44,732 bases of DNA from JBMNOI01 sp050942995 (GTDB lineage Bacteria; Chloroflexota; Anaerolineae; UBA1429). A program made the position numbers and the translations under genes. The stretch spans positions 1-44,732 of the forward strand of contig JBMNOI010000009.1 of assembly GCA_050942995.1 (NCBI GenBank), given 5' to 3'. The notes beneath the pieces are model-generated. The model had not been told where the DNA came from. It saw only the letters and a list, made by a program, of their open reading frames with translations, and did not search any database. This document shows, one piece after another, positions 18,372 through 26,409 of the stretch (the stretch's first letter is position 1; the number at the start of each line of letters is the position of its first letter).

Positions 18372-18644
18372 ATGGCACACAAAAAAGGTGGTGGGAGCAC
18401 CGCGAATAACCGCGATAGTCAATCCAAGCGGCTTGGCGTCAAGCGGTTCGATGGCGAGGCCGTGAACAGCGGTACGATCATCGTCCGTCAGCGTGGCACA
18501 CGCATCGTGCCCGGCAATAATGTGGGCTGTGGCAGCGATTACACGCTGTTTGCCACCATCGACGGTTATGTTAAATTTGAGCCGCATACCCGAAACCGCA
18601 AGCGAGTCTCGGTGTATCCGGAAAGGGTTCAGGAAGTCAAATGA
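18372..18644 (+). CDS. rpmA: 50S ribosomal protein L27
   Basis: The 90-residue product opens MAHKKGGGSTANNRDSQSKR, the hallmark of L27. It continues RLGVKRFDGEAV and GTIIVRQRGTR. The N-terminus of L27 reaches the peptidyl-transferase centre. Here the MAHKKGGGS sequence begins directly at Met, without the cleavable leader found in many Firmicutes. GGAAGGAG precedes the ATG. The stop codon overlaps the rpmE start as ATGA. Confidence 0.98.
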   Translation: MAHKKGGGSTANNRDSQSKRLGVKRFDGEAVNSGTIIVRQRGTRIVPGNNVGCGSDYTLFATIDGYVKFEPHTRNRKRVSVYPERVQEVK

Positions 18645-18985
18645 AAGACGGAATTCATCCCAAGTACTATCCAGAGGCAAGGGTAATCTGCGCCTGTGGC
18701 AACACCTGGGTTACCGGTTCGACGCAGGAAGAGATTCGCACCGATGTCTGCAGCAAGTGCCATCCCTTCTTCACGGGGCAGATGCTCCGTATCGTGGATG
18801 CCGGCGGTCAGGTAGAGCGCTTTAACAAGCGGGTCGAGATCGCCCGTGGCCTTGGCCAGGAGGCCAAGGAGCGCGCCAAGGCCCGTGAGCGTCGTCGCCG
18901 CGAACGCATGTTGCTCGAGGTCGTCGACGAAGAGTCGGTAGAGCCGATCGAGGGGCTCGCCGATGAGGGCGAAGCCGAAGAGTAG
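18641..18985 (+). CDS. rpmE: 50S ribosomal protein L31 with a long charged C-terminal tail
   Basis: The first 70 or so residues are canonical zinc-binding L31: MKDGIHPKYYP, then Cys17 and Cys19 in VICACG and Cys37/Cys40 in CSKCH, followed by HPFFTG. The total of 114 residues exceeds the family's usual 65-75. The extra roughly 40 residues are Arg/Glu-rich, with a run of arginines (RERRRRERM) then an acidic end (EPIEGLADEGEAEE). The tail has no stop or frameshift before it and its codon use is normal, so it is a real extension. The gene is translationally coupled to rpmA. Confidence 0.95.
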   Translation: MKDGIHPKYYPEARVICACGNTWVTGSTQEEIRTDVCSKCHPFFTGQMLRIVDAGGQVERFNKRVEIARGLGQEAKERAKARERRRRERMLLEVVDEESVEPIEGLADEGEAEE

Positions 18986-19104
18986 CGATAGGCAAAGGGT
19001 TCCCCGCCATCGCCTGGTGCCGGGTCGATTGAGCGCCACATCTGCCGGCCGGTGAGTGGACATGGCGCTGACCTATTTGCACCGTTCGTATGGATCGAGT
19101 ATCT

Positions 19105-19136
19105 AAAAAGGCAGAGTGGGGACACTCTGCCTTTTT
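19105..19136 (+). terminator. Rho-independent terminator after rpmE
   Basis: A perfect 14-bp stem, AAAAAGGCAGAGTG (19105-19118) and CACTCTGCCTTTTT (19123-19136), has a GGGA loop and ends in five T. The flanking A-run makes it potentially bidirectional. It separates the ribosomal protein genes from tdk. Confidence 0.92.
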
Positions 19137-19175
19137 GGCTATCTACCCACAACACAGTTGGAGAGTGGGCCGGCC

Positions 19176-19763
19176 ATGTACCAGCGCATGAATGGGGGCT
19201 GGATCGAGCTGATCTGCGGCTGCATGTTCAGCGGCAAGAGCGAGGAGTTGATTCGGCGGGTCAGGCGCGCGCAGATTGCCAGACAAAAGGTTCAGGTGTT
19301 CAACCATCGCGTGGACCTTCGCTATGGCGATCATCGTGTCGCCTCACACTCGGGCAGCTACATCGAGGCCACGTCGGTGAGCGATGCCTCAGAGATCCTC
19401 TCGCTGGTCGATCCCGATACCGGGACGGTAGCCATCGACGAAGTACAGTTTTTTGATTGGTCTGTGGCGGATGTATGCAACAAGCTGGCCAACCGGGGGC
19501 TGAGGGTGATTGCGGCCGGGCTGGACATGGATTTTCGTGGCGAGCCCTTTGGCCCGATTCCACTGCTTCTGGCTCAGGCCGAGAGGGTGGACAAGCTGCA
19601 GGCCATCTGCAAGGTCTGTGGCGCACCCGCCAGCCGCACCCAGCGCCTGATCGATGGGCGCCCCGCCTATTATGACGATCCCGTCATCCTGGTCGGCGCC
19701 AGCGAAGTGTACGAGGCCCGGTGCCGTTCCTGTCACCGGGTACCCAAGAAGGAAGCACCATGA
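19176..19763 (+). CDS. tdk: Thymidine kinase (type II)
   Basis: This 195-residue cytoplasmic enzyme phosphorylates thymidine with ATP for salvage. The Walker A loop is GCMFSGKS (residues 15-22), the acidic/Walker B motif is AIDEVQFFD, and the lasso region contains AICKVCGAPASRTQR. Two pairs of cysteines (CKVC and CRSC) make the structural zinc site near the C-terminus. The ATG at 19176, with GGAG upstream, fits the family N-terminus better than the GTG at 19116, which lies inside the terminator. The stop codon overlaps the next gene as ATGA. Confidence 0.96.
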   Translation: MYQRMNGGWIELICGCMFSGKSEELIRRVRRAQIARQKVQVFNHRVDLRYGDHRVASHSGSYIEATSVSDASEILSLVDPDTGTVAIDEVQFFDWSVADVCNKLANRGLRVIAAGLDMDFRGEPFGPIPLLLAQAERVDKLQAICKVCGAPASRTQRLIDGRPAYYDDPVILVGASEVYEARCRSCHRVPKKEAP

Positions 19764-20716
19764 GCAATTTGAACTATGGCGGCCAGGCCGTCATGGAGGG
19801 CGTGATGATGCGCGGCGAGCGTAATTGGGCCGTGTGCGTACGCCATCCAGATGGCCACATCGTCACCCATCGACAATCCCTGACCGGCGCTTTGTATCGT
19901 CATCCGGCGTTCAAGTGGCCCTTTTTGCGGGGTCTCGTCATGTTGTGGGATTCTCTGGGGCTGGGGCTGCGCGCCCTGATGTGGTCTGCCGATGTCGCCC
20001 TGGACGAAGAGGAGAATGTTCATTTCAGCGGCCCGCTGGCCTGGACAACGGTCGCCGGCTCGCTGGCGCTGGGCATCGGCCTCTTTTTCCTGTTACCGAT
20101 GTTTCTGGTCAGCCTGATGGACCGGCAGATCAGCTCCGGTTTGCTGAGCAACCTGGCCGAGGGCGCCACGCGGCTGGCCTTTTTCATCGCCTACCTGTGG
20201 GGCATCGGCCATATTCCCGATATTCGACGGGTATTCGCCTATCATGGCGCGGAGCATAAGACCATCAACGCCTACGAGCAGGGAGCTCCCCTGACGCCGA
20301 AGCATGTGGCCAAGTATTCTCGCGCCCACACCCGCTGCGGCACGGGGTTCCTGCTCACTGTGCTGATTATCTTTGTGCTGCTCTCGACGCTTATGGGCCG
20401 ACCGCCTTTCTGGGTGCGCATTCTCTCGCGCATCGTGTTGATCCCCGTTGTAGCCGGGATCTCGTACGAATATATCAAATTAATGGCCCGCCTGTACGAC
20501 AAGAGCGCCCTGGCCCGCGCGCTGGCGGCACCGGGGTTGCTTCTACAGCGACTGACCACCCGCGAGCCCGATGAGGAGATGCTGGAGGTCAGTATCGCCT
20601 CTCTGCAGCAGGTGCTGGCTTCGGAAGGGCTCAAGGTGGAGAATCCGGTGGTGGTGGTACCGTCGTCACTGCCCGCTCAGGTGATGCCGTCGGGTGGTGG
20701 GGCGTCATCGTCATAG
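19760..20716 (+). CDS. DUF1385 family membrane protein
   Basis: The 318-residue protein matches the DUF1385 (YqhQ-like) family, whose function is unknown. It starts MSNLNYGGQAVMEGVMMRG, has several hydrophobic helices (AGSLALGIGLFFLLPMFLV near 105, FLLTVLIIFVLL near 200), and contains the conserved YHGAEHKTINAYE motif near 170 with THPRCGT-like HTRCGTGF after it. The ATG at 19760 overlaps the tdk stop codon. The C-terminal 45 residues are hydrophilic. Family members commonly sit between rpmE/tdk and prfA; here the translation theme is kept but prfA is absent. Confidence 0.92.
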   Translation: MSNLNYGGQAVMEGVMMRGERNWAVCVRHPDGHIVTHRQSLTGALYRHPAFKWPFLRGLVMLWDSLGLGLRALMWSADVALDEEENVHFSGPLAWTTVAGSLALGIGLFFLLPMFLVSLMDRQISSGLLSNLAEGATRLAFFIAYLWGIGHIPDIRRVFAYHGAEHKTINAYEQGAPLTPKHVAKYSRAHTRCGTGFLLTVLIIFVLLSTLMGRPPFWVRILSRIVLIPVVAGISYEYIKLMARLYDKSALARALAAPGLLLQRLTTREPDEEMLEVSIASLQQVLASEGLKVENPVVVVPSSLPAQVMPSGGGASSS

Positions 20717-20746
20717 CGACGCATCCTCTTGCATCAGGAGGTTCAT

Positions 20747-20950
20747 ATGGAAAGCGCCAAGGCCAAAATCACCTATCGCGATAAAGAGTGGGAAGTCAAG
20801 AGCGGCATGACCGTGCGCGCAGCTATCGAAAAGATCGGCCTGGATCCTTATTCGGTGCTTGCGTTGCGCGAACGCAAATTGATCAACGATCAGACCATTC
20901 TGGAGCCGAACGACGAGATTCGCCTGGTCAATGTGATCTCGGGAGGATGA
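20747..20950 (+). CDS. ttuB: Ubiquitin-like sulfur carrier (ThiS/MoaD/TtuB type)
   Basis: The 67-residue product has the beta-grasp pattern ITYRDKEWEVKSGMTVRAAIEK and ends in the diagnostic Gly-Gly (NVISGG) that is thiocarboxylated. It lies 97 bases before a TtuA-type tRNA thiolase gene, so it is best read as TtuB, the sulfur donor for 2-thiouridine in tRNA, rather than ThiS or MoaD. The ATG at 20747 has AGGAGG upstream; a TTG at 20729 lies upstream of that site and is unlikely. The gene is probably co-transcribed from tdk through era. Confidence 0.85.
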   Translation: MESAKAKITYRDKEWEVKSGMTVRAAIEKIGLDPYSVLALRERKLINDQTILEPNDEIRLVNVISGG

Positions 20951-20961
20951 GACGGATCCGT

Positions 20962-20997
20962 GATCGGCTTCCGGGGCGATTGTCCCGGAAGCCGATC
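20962..20997 (+). other. Perfect 14-bp stem-loop between ttuB and ttuA
   Basis: GATCGGCTTCCGGG (20962-20975) and CCCGGAAGCCGATC (20984-20997) enclose an eight-base loop. No T-tract follows, so a plain terminator is unlikely. It may be an mRNA stabiliser or processing site that sets the ratio of the carrier to the enzyme. Confidence 0.7.
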
Positions 20998-21047
20998 TGA
21001 ACGCATGCCGGTCGTTTGGGGGTAGCCCCCGGAATTCCGGAGGGACG

Positions 21048-21971
21048 ATGAAGTGTACTAAATGCGGTGCGACGGCGGCCATTTCGATGCCCCAGCACCG
21101 ACTCAAGCTATGCGCCGAGCATTTCTGCCAGTGGATCCCCGACATGGTCGAGCGCACCATCAAAAAGTACGGCATGTTCAATCGGGACGAGCGCGTGCTG
21201 GTGGCCGTATCAGGGGGCAAAGACAGCCTGGCGCTGTGGGATGTGCTCATTCGGTTGGGATACCAGACTGAGGGCGTCTATATCCATCTCGGCATCGGCC
21301 ACGAGGGCTACTCGGACGTTTCGCAACAACGCGCCGAGGCCTTTGCCGCGCGTTACGAGGGTCTTCCTCTGCGCATCGTCAATGTGAGCGAGACGTATGG
21401 CGCGGCCATTCCGGATCTGGCCCGTACCGGACGGGGGCAGCGCATGTGTTCGGCGTGCGGTCTGGTCAAGCGCCATATCATGAACCGCATCGCCTATGAG
21501 GGCGGATATGCCGCCATCGCCACCGGGCATAACCTGGATGATGAGGCGGCCGTGCTCATGCAAAACACTCTACGATGGCAAACGGGCTATCTGCGACGGC
21601 AGGCGCCGGTGTTACCCTCGGTGCATCCCCGGCTGGCGCGCAAGGTCAAGCCGCTGGTTCACCTGTACGAGCGCGAGACGGCGGCCTATGCCCTGCTCCA
21701 GGAGATCGAGTTTGTCGAGCAGGAATGCCCCTACTCGGTAGACGCCAAGACGATCTTTTACAAAGAGCTGCTCAACCGCCTGGAGCGGCGCTCCTCGGGC
21801 GCCAAGCTGGCCTTTTACCTGCGCTTTTTGCAGGCGAAAAAAGAAGAGGGGATGTTCGTCGAGGAAGAGCCGGAAGAAGAGTACCAGACCTGCACGCGCT
21901 GTGGTCAGCCCACTATGGCCGTCGGTCTGTGCTCGTTTTGCCGTTTGTGGGAGAGAAACCCGGCCCCATGA
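21048..21971 (+). CDS. ttuA: tRNA 2-thiouridine synthetase TtuA
   Basis: The 307-residue enzyme thiolates tRNA uridine (position 54 in thermophiles) using the TtuB thiocarboxylate and ATP. Its N-terminal zinc finger has C3, C6, C22 and H25. The PP-loop is SGGKDS (55-60). The catalytic cysteines binding a [4Fe-4S] cluster are C134 and C137 (MCSACG) and C227 (ECPYS). A C-terminal zinc finger has C282, C285, C295 and C298. This double-zinc-finger layout distinguishes TtuA from TtcA. The ATG at 21048 follows CCGGAGGGACG. The stop codon overlaps the next gene as ATGA. Confidence 0.93.
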   Translation: MKCTKCGATAAISMPQHRLKLCAEHFCQWIPDMVERTIKKYGMFNRDERVLVAVSGGKDSLALWDVLIRLGYQTEGVYIHLGIGHEGYSDVSQQRAEAFAARYEGLPLRIVNVSETYGAAIPDLARTGRGQRMCSACGLVKRHIMNRIAYEGGYAAIATGHNLDDEAAVLMQNTLRWQTGYLRRQAPVLPSVHPRLARKVKPLVHLYERETAAYALLQEIEFVEQECPYSVDAKTIFYKELLNRLERRSSGAKLAFYLRFLQAKKEEGMFVEEEPEEEYQTCTRCGQPTMAVGLCSFCRLWERNPAP

Positions 21972-22720
21972 CCGACGCGCAGCGCTCGCTCCAGCATCCC
22001 TCTCCACGAGCCTATCGCTATTTCGACCTCGTAATGGCCACCTTTGTGGCCGCGCTGCTCATCAGCAATGTGGCCTCGACCAAGATTCTACAGTTGGGGC
22101 CGTTCAGCTTTGACGGCGGCACGCTCCTGTTCCCCATCAGCTATATCTTTGGCGATGTACTCACCGAAGTGTACGGCTATGGTCGGACGCGCCGGGTTAT
22201 CTGGGTGGGATTCGCCGCCAACCTGCTCATGGCCGCGGTCTTTATGGTGGTAGGCGCGCTGCCGGCAGCCGAGGGATGGGACAACCAGCAGGCTTATGAT
22301 GCGATCCTGGGCCTCACCCCGCGTATCGTAGCGGCCAGTCTCATCGCCTACTGGGCGGGCAGCTTTTCCAACTCGTGGATCATGGCCCGCCTCAAGATCG
22401 CCACATCCGGGCGTTGGCTGTGGACCCGAACCATCGGTAGCACGCTGGTCGGTCAGTTTATCGACACGTTGCTTTTCGTGGTGATCGCCTTCCTGGGCGT
22501 GTTGCCCAACGACCTGCTGGCCGCCGTGATTGTGTCCAATTACCTGTTCAAGTGCGGGTTGGAGGCGCTGGCCACCCCGTTGACCTATCGGGTCGTCAAT
22601 GGACTCAAGCGGGTCGAAAATGAAGATTATTATGATTATGACACCAACTTTTCCCCCTTTGCCTCGGACCGCCCCCGTCCCGAGCAGGGCGCCGAAAGGA
22701 TAGAGGATAATAATGGATGA
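21968..22720 (+). CDS. Queuosine precursor transporter (YhhQ/VUT family)
   Basis: The 250-residue inner-membrane protein has about six hydrophobic helices. It carries the family landmarks LLISNVASTKI, FPISYIFGDVLTEVYGYGRTRR near residue 55, FSNSWIMARLK near 135 and TIGSTLVGQFIDTLLF near 155. Family members import queuosine precursors such as preQ0/preQ1. It overlaps the ttuA stop codon (ATGA), so it is coupled to a tRNA-thiolation gene. The C-terminal tail is Tyr/Asp/Arg-rich and cytoplasmic. Annotating it as a tRNA-modification transporter rests on the family; the substrate was not tested. Confidence 0.92.
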   Translation: MTDAQRSLQHPSPRAYRYFDLVMATFVAALLISNVASTKILQLGPFSFDGGTLLFPISYIFGDVLTEVYGYGRTRRVIWVGFAANLLMAAVFMVVGALPAAEGWDNQQAYDAILGLTPRIVAASLIAYWAGSFSNSWIMARLKIATSGRWLWTRTIGSTLVGQFIDTLLFVVIAFLGVLPNDLLAAVIVSNYLFKCGLEALATPLTYRVVNGLKRVENEDYYDYDTNFSPFASDRPRPEQGAERIEDNNG

Positions 22721-23657
22721 GGAACATGCTCCGCTGTTGATCGGCGAAGTGGGGCCTGACCACCGCAGTGGCTTTGTGGCGCTGGTGGGCAAGCCAAACG
22801 TGGGCAAGTCGACGCTGCTGAACGCCTGGCTGGGATATCGCATCGCGCCGGTCTCGCCCAAACCACAGACCACCCGCGACCGGCTGCTGGGCATTCTCAC
22901 GCGAGAGGACGCTCAGGTGGTGTTCGTAGATACCCCCGGTATCCACGAGCCCCGCAACAAGCTGGGTGAATATATGGTCGGTGAGGCGAGGCGGGCGATC
23001 CCCGACGCCGACGTGGTGGTATTCATGGTGGACGCCTCCGAGCCACCCCGACGCGCCGATGAAGAGGTCGCCGCCATCGTGAGCGGCCTGCGCGATGTGC
23101 CCGTCATCCTGACGCTGAACAAGACCGATCTGCTCACTCCGGAGGAGCGGCAGCAACGCACGGAGGCCTACCAGTCGCTGGGCGAGTTCGACGAGACGGT
23201 GCTCATCAGCGCGCTGGAGGGGATCCACCGAGATGAGCTGCTGGAGCATATCATCTCGCTGCTACCCCTGGGGCCGCGGTTCTTCCCCGAGGACCAGATC
23301 ACCGATGCACAGGAGCGTTTTGTGGCGGCCGAGATGATTCGAGAGCAGGCCCTGCACCTGCTGGAGCAAGAGGTGCCCCACGCTCTGGCCGTGCTGGTGC
23401 ACGAATTCGCCGAGCGCCCCAACGACATGATCTATATCTCGGCGACCCTCTATACCGAAAAAGAATCTCAAAAGGGCATCGTCATCGGCCGCAAGGGCGC
23501 CATGCTCAAGCGCATCGGGCAAGAGGCGCGGGTTGCGTTGGAGGAATTTCTGGGGCGCAAGGTTTTTCTCGAGTTGTGGGTCAAGGTTAGAAAAAACTGG
23601 CGTCGAAACGAGATGTTTCTCCGCCAGTTGGGCTATCGGCCGTCGAGGCGCAATTAG
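22713..23657 (+). CDS. era: GTPase Era
   Basis: This 314-residue GTPase binds 16S rRNA and helps assemble the 30S subunit. GTPase motifs: GKPNVGKS (residues 26-33, G1), TTRD (switch I), DTPG (G3), NKTD (G4) and ISALEG (G5). The C-terminal KH domain contains GIVIGRKGAMLKRIG. It overlaps the transporter gene by eight bases. The 18-residue N-terminal extension before the G domain (MDEEHAPLLIGEVG) is slightly longer than in many Era proteins. It converges with the response-regulator gene, with only six bases between the stop codons. Confidence 0.97.
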   Translation: MDEEHAPLLIGEVGPDHRSGFVALVGKPNVGKSTLLNAWLGYRIAPVSPKPQTTRDRLLGILTREDAQVVFVDTPGIHEPRNKLGEYMVGEARRAIPDADVVVFMVDASEPPRRADEEVAAIVSGLRDVPVILTLNKTDLLTPEERQQRTEAYQSLGEFDETVLISALEGIHRDELLEHIISLLPLGPRFFPEDQITDAQERFVAAEMIREQALHLLEQEVPHALAVLVHEFAERPNDMIYISATLYTEKESQKGIVIGRKGAMLKRIGQEARVALEEFLGRKVFLELWVKVRKNWRRNEMFLRQLGYRPSRRN

Positions 23658-23663
23658 GCCGGG

Positions 23664-24365
23664 TCACTCTTGCGGCGTCATGCGGTAACCGATGCCACGC
23701 TCGGTGAGGATGTAACGCGGGCGCGAGGGATCATCCTCGATCTTTTGCCGCAGACGCCAGACAAAGAGCTTGGTATAGTCGAGGTTGTCGATATATTCAG
23801 GGCCCCACACCTCGGTGAGGATCTGGCGATGAGAGAGCACGCGGCCGGCGTTCTCGGCCAGGTAAAAGAGCAGGCGGGCCTCGGTCGAGGTCAGCTCGAT
23901 ACGCTCGCCTTTGCGTCGCACCTCCCACGCCTCCGAGTCGATAACCAGACCGTCGCTCATATAGAGCACCTTGGGGCGCTGCATCGACTCGCTCCCACGG
24001 GTTCGCCGCAAGATGGCCTCGATTCGCGCCTCCAGTTCCTTGAGGCTGAACGGCTTGGCCACATAATCGTCGGCGCCCAACTCTAATCCTTTGACCCGTT
24101 CGGATTCCTGGCCACGAGCGGTGAGCATGATGATGGGTACGGTGGACATGTCGCGGATGCGCTGGCACGTCTCCCAGCCGTCGAGCTGCGGCATCATGAC
24201 ATCCAGCACGACCAGATCGGGGCGAAGATCGAATAGCTTGCGTAATCCCTCGACGCCATTGGCTGCCGAATGAATCTCGTACCCGGCGCGCGAAAGATAG
24301 ATCTCGAGCGCTTTGATCAGAGTGGCGTCATCATCAACCAGCAAAAGCCTGGCTTTGTGGCTCAT
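23664..24365 (-). CDS. OmpR/PhoB-type response regulator, orphan
   Basis: The 233-residue protein has a receiver domain (acid pocket DDD at 11-13, phospho-acceptor D55 in VVLDVMMP, T83, K105) and a winged-helix DNA-binding domain (about 135-230, with ELTSTEARLLFYLAENAGRVLSHRQIL and DNLDYTKLFVWRLRQKIEDDP, ending RGIGYRM). No histidine kinase gene is nearby, so its partner is elsewhere. Phosphorylation of D55 should promote DNA binding. The ATG at 24365 has a GGAGGAG-like site upstream. Confidence 0.95.
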   Translation of the reverse strand: MSHKARLLLVDDDATLIKALEIYLSRAGYEIHSAANGVEGLRKLFDLRPDLVVLDVMMPQLDGWETCQRIRDMSTVPIIMLTARGQESERVKGLELGADDYVAKPFSLKELEARIEAILRRTRGSESMQRPKVLYMSDGLVIDSEAWEVRRKGERIELTSTEARLLFYLAENAGRVLSHRQILTEVWGPEYIDNLDYTKLFVWRLRQKIEDDPSRPRYILTERGIGYRMTPQE

Positions 24366-24485
24366 TTCTCCTCCAGGAACACCGGTTTTTGGGGCCCGGA
24401 GGGATCAGCGGCAATCCGACACACGTTTATCCTTGCCTCCATGTGTGACCATCCATCTGGCGAGGTCCGGCCCTCATACAAGAGT

Positions 24486-24515
24486 ATAATACCACGTGAA
24501 TCAGTAAACTGCCAA
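24486..24515 (-). promoter_or_regulatory. Promoter for the response-regulator gene
   Basis: On the minus strand, TTGGCA (24515-24510) and TATTAT (24491-24486) are 18 bases apart, about 120 bases upstream of the ATG at 24365. The rest of the divergent gap 24366-24699 is AT-rich; it holds a short stem GGAGAAA...TTTCTCC near 24535-24560 and no clear promoter for maf. Confidence 0.6.
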
Positions 24516-24699
24516 GGTTACATTAATATACCGTGGAGAAAGCGTTAACTTTTTTCTCCGGATACCGTACGACTCATCAAACCGTTACATGATGATATTC
24601 TAAACAACAAGTTACGGTGACGCAACAATGTACGACAGATCATCGCCTGAAGGTGGTGAATTCACATCAGCCTGCATTCGGGCGAGAGAAGGACGATAA

Positions 24700-25440
24700 A
24701 TGAACGAACGCAGTCATCCGCCGGATATTGTACTGGGGTCGGCGTCACCGCGGCGCCGGGAACTGCTGGCCGCCATGGGGACCGACTTTGATATAACGGC
24801 CGCCGATGTCGACGAGACCCCCCAATCGGGAGAACGCCCCACCTCGCTGGCGCAACGACTGGCCCGAAGCAAGGCCCGGGCAATCGCCGTGGAGCGGCCC
24901 GATGCCATCATCATCGCCGCGGATACGCTTGTTGTAATCGATAATGAGATATTGGGCAAGCCCGATAGCGCCGATCAGGCCCGCCTCATGCTGGCCCGCC
25001 TGCGAGACAGGGCTCATACCGTCCTTACCGGCCTCACCGTGCTGGACCGAACGCACGACCGGGAGTGCCATCAGGTCGCCGTGACACCGGTGTATATGCG
25101 CGCCTATGCCGATGACGAGGTGCAGCGCTATATCGCCAGCGGCAACCCCATGGACAAGGCCGGCGCCTATGCCATCCAGCACAGCGGGTTCGCGCCGGTG
25201 GATCACGTGGACGATTGCTATGCCAACGTCATCGGCCTGCCCATGTGCCATCTGTACCGAGTGCTGAACCACTGGGGCAGGCCGACGCCGATTCATCCGC
25301 TACAATCCTGTCCACTGCCACGAGCCTGGGGATACTGCCCCTGGGCAGAGGCGATTCTGGAGGCGCCGCCCGAAACCTACTGTGCAGACCACGGCCGGGG
25401 CGGCGGGGCGAATCGCGCAAACGAACAGAATAAACCATAG
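24700..25440 (+). CDS. maf: Maf-like nucleoside-triphosphate pyrophosphatase
   Basis: The first roughly 190 residues are a typical Maf protein: IVLGSASPRRRELL (10-23), VDETPQSGERPTSLAQRLARSKA, AADTLVVIDNEILGKP and a DKAGAYAIQ motif near 150. Maf proteins hydrolyse non-canonical or canonical dTTP/UTP/CTP and are linked to septum or house-cleaning functions. The total of 246 residues is about 50 longer than the family. The C-terminal tail (PLPRAWGYCPWAEAILEAPPETYC..., Cys- and Gly-rich) is unrelated to Maf and may be a lineage-specific extension. The start has only a weak AGAAGGAC site. Confidence 0.9.
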   Translation: MNERSHPPDIVLGSASPRRRELLAAMGTDFDITAADVDETPQSGERPTSLAQRLARSKARAIAVERPDAIIIAADTLVVIDNEILGKPDSADQARLMLARLRDRAHTVLTGLTVLDRTHDRECHQVAVTPVYMRAYADDEVQRYIASGNPMDKAGAYAIQHSGFAPVDHVDDCYANVIGLPMCHLYRVLNHWGRPTPIHPLQSCPLPRAWGYCPWAEAILEAPPETYCADHGRGGGANRANEQNKP

Positions 25441-25470
25441 TCGAACATAAAATCTACCTGGCATAATGAT

Positions 25471-25499
25471 TTGACATGCCACGGCAAATATGTTAAATT
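25471..25499 (+). promoter_or_regulatory. Promoter of the infC-rpmI-rplT operon
   Basis: TTGACA (25471-25476), a 17-base spacer and TAAATT (25494-25499). It is followed by a 115-base leader with an attenuator-like hairpin. Confidence 0.78.
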
Positions 25500-25512
25500 A
25501 TGGCGAGTAGTG

Positions 25513-25542
25513 TGACTGTTCAGCGATTGACAGTCATTTTTT
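25513..25542 (+). terminator. Attenuator-like terminator in the infC leader
   Basis: TGACTGT (25513-25519) and ACAGTCA (25530-25536) pair around a ten-base loop and are followed directly by TTTTTT. It lies between the promoter and the infC start, so it can terminate transcripts before translation and is a candidate for autoregulation by L20 or IF3. Confidence 0.72.
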
Positions 25543-25614
25543 CGTTGATCCTGGCAGTCATCATCCATCGGTTGATGGCATTTTGCGTTTCAATGACAAA
25601 AGAGAGGTGTTAAG

Positions 25615-26136
25615 ATTAGCAGTAGAGAACATCGCCTAAATCACGAAATTCGCGTCAAAGAGGTCCGGCTGGTCGATGAGAACGGTAAGCAGCTCGGCAT
25701 CTACCCCACGCGTGAGGCGCTGCGAGTCGCCGAGGAGCGAGGGCTAGATCTGGTCGAGGTTGCGCCCGGCGCCCGCCCTCCGGTTTGTCGGCTCATGGAC
25801 TATGGCAAGTTCATGTATGATAAAGCACGGCGCGAACGTGAGGCCCGCAAGACCCAACGACAGGTTGAGGTCAAAGAGATTCGCCTGCGCCCCAAGATCG
25901 CCGAGCACGACGTGAAGGTCAAGACCAATCACGCGCGCGCGTTTCTTGCCGATGGGGCCAAGGTGCGTATGCGGGTGCGGTTCCGTGGACGCGAGATCAC
26001 CCATCAGGAGATCGCCAAGGAACTCCTTGAGCGCATCGCCGAACAGATGAGCGATGTGGCCACGGTGGAACAGTGGCCGTCGATGGATGGCAACACCATG
26101 TTGATGATCCTTGCCCCTAACGGCAAGTCATCATAA
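25615..26136 (+). CDS. infC: Translation initiation factor IF-3, AUU start
   Basis: The 173-residue product is a full-length IF3: the N-domain begins REHRLNHEIRVKEVRLVDENGKQLG, then PGARPPVCRLMDYGKF, and the C-domain has KEIRLRPKIAEHDVKVK and VRMRVRFRGREITHQEIAKELL. IF3 prevents premature subunit joining and rejects non-AUG initiator codons. Its own start is ATT at 25615 with AGAGGTG five bases upstream. In this frame the nearest upstream stop is at 25594-25596, and no ATG, GTG or TTG lies between, so ATT is the only sensible start. This matches the well-known autoregulated infC AUU start. Confidence 0.95.
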   Translation: MSSREHRLNHEIRVKEVRLVDENGKQLGIYPTREALRVAEERGLDLVEVAPGARPPVCRLMDYGKFMYDKARREREARKTQRQVEVKEIRLRPKIAEHDVKVKTNHARAFLADGAKVRMRVRFRGREITHQEIAKELLERIAEQMSDVATVEQWPSMDGNTMLMILAPNGKSS

Positions 26137-26176
26137 TCGCTTCGTTTTCCAAATCTTAGAGGAGGTTCCCTGAAAA

Positions 26177-26392
26177 GTGCCTAAAATCAAGACCCACAAG
26201 GCCACCGCTAAGCGATTCAAGCTAACCGGTTCGGGCAAGCTGGTACGTACCAAAGGCGAGAGGCGCCATCTGCGGCGCAATCGTTCCAAGCGCGCCAAGC
26301 GCAGCGCCTGGAGGATGCTCGAGGTCAAGCCTGCCGGCGAAATCAAGCGCGTCAAGCGCCTGATGCCCTACATCAACAAGTACAACGGTTAG
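26177..26392 (+). CDS. rpmI: 50S ribosomal protein L35
   Basis: The 71-residue basic protein is canonical L35: PKIKTHKATAKRFKLTGSGKL, the RRHLRRNRSKRAKR cluster, and LMPYI at the C-terminus. It starts at GTG (26177) with GAGGAGG upstream. It sits between infC and rplT in the usual order and is expected to share their regulation. Confidence 0.97.
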   Translation: MPKIKTHKATAKRFKLTGSGKLVRTKGERRHLRRNRSKRAKRSAWRMLEVKPAGEIKRVKRLMPYINKYNG

Positions 26393-26409
26393 CCAGCCGG
26401 CGCCTTCGC

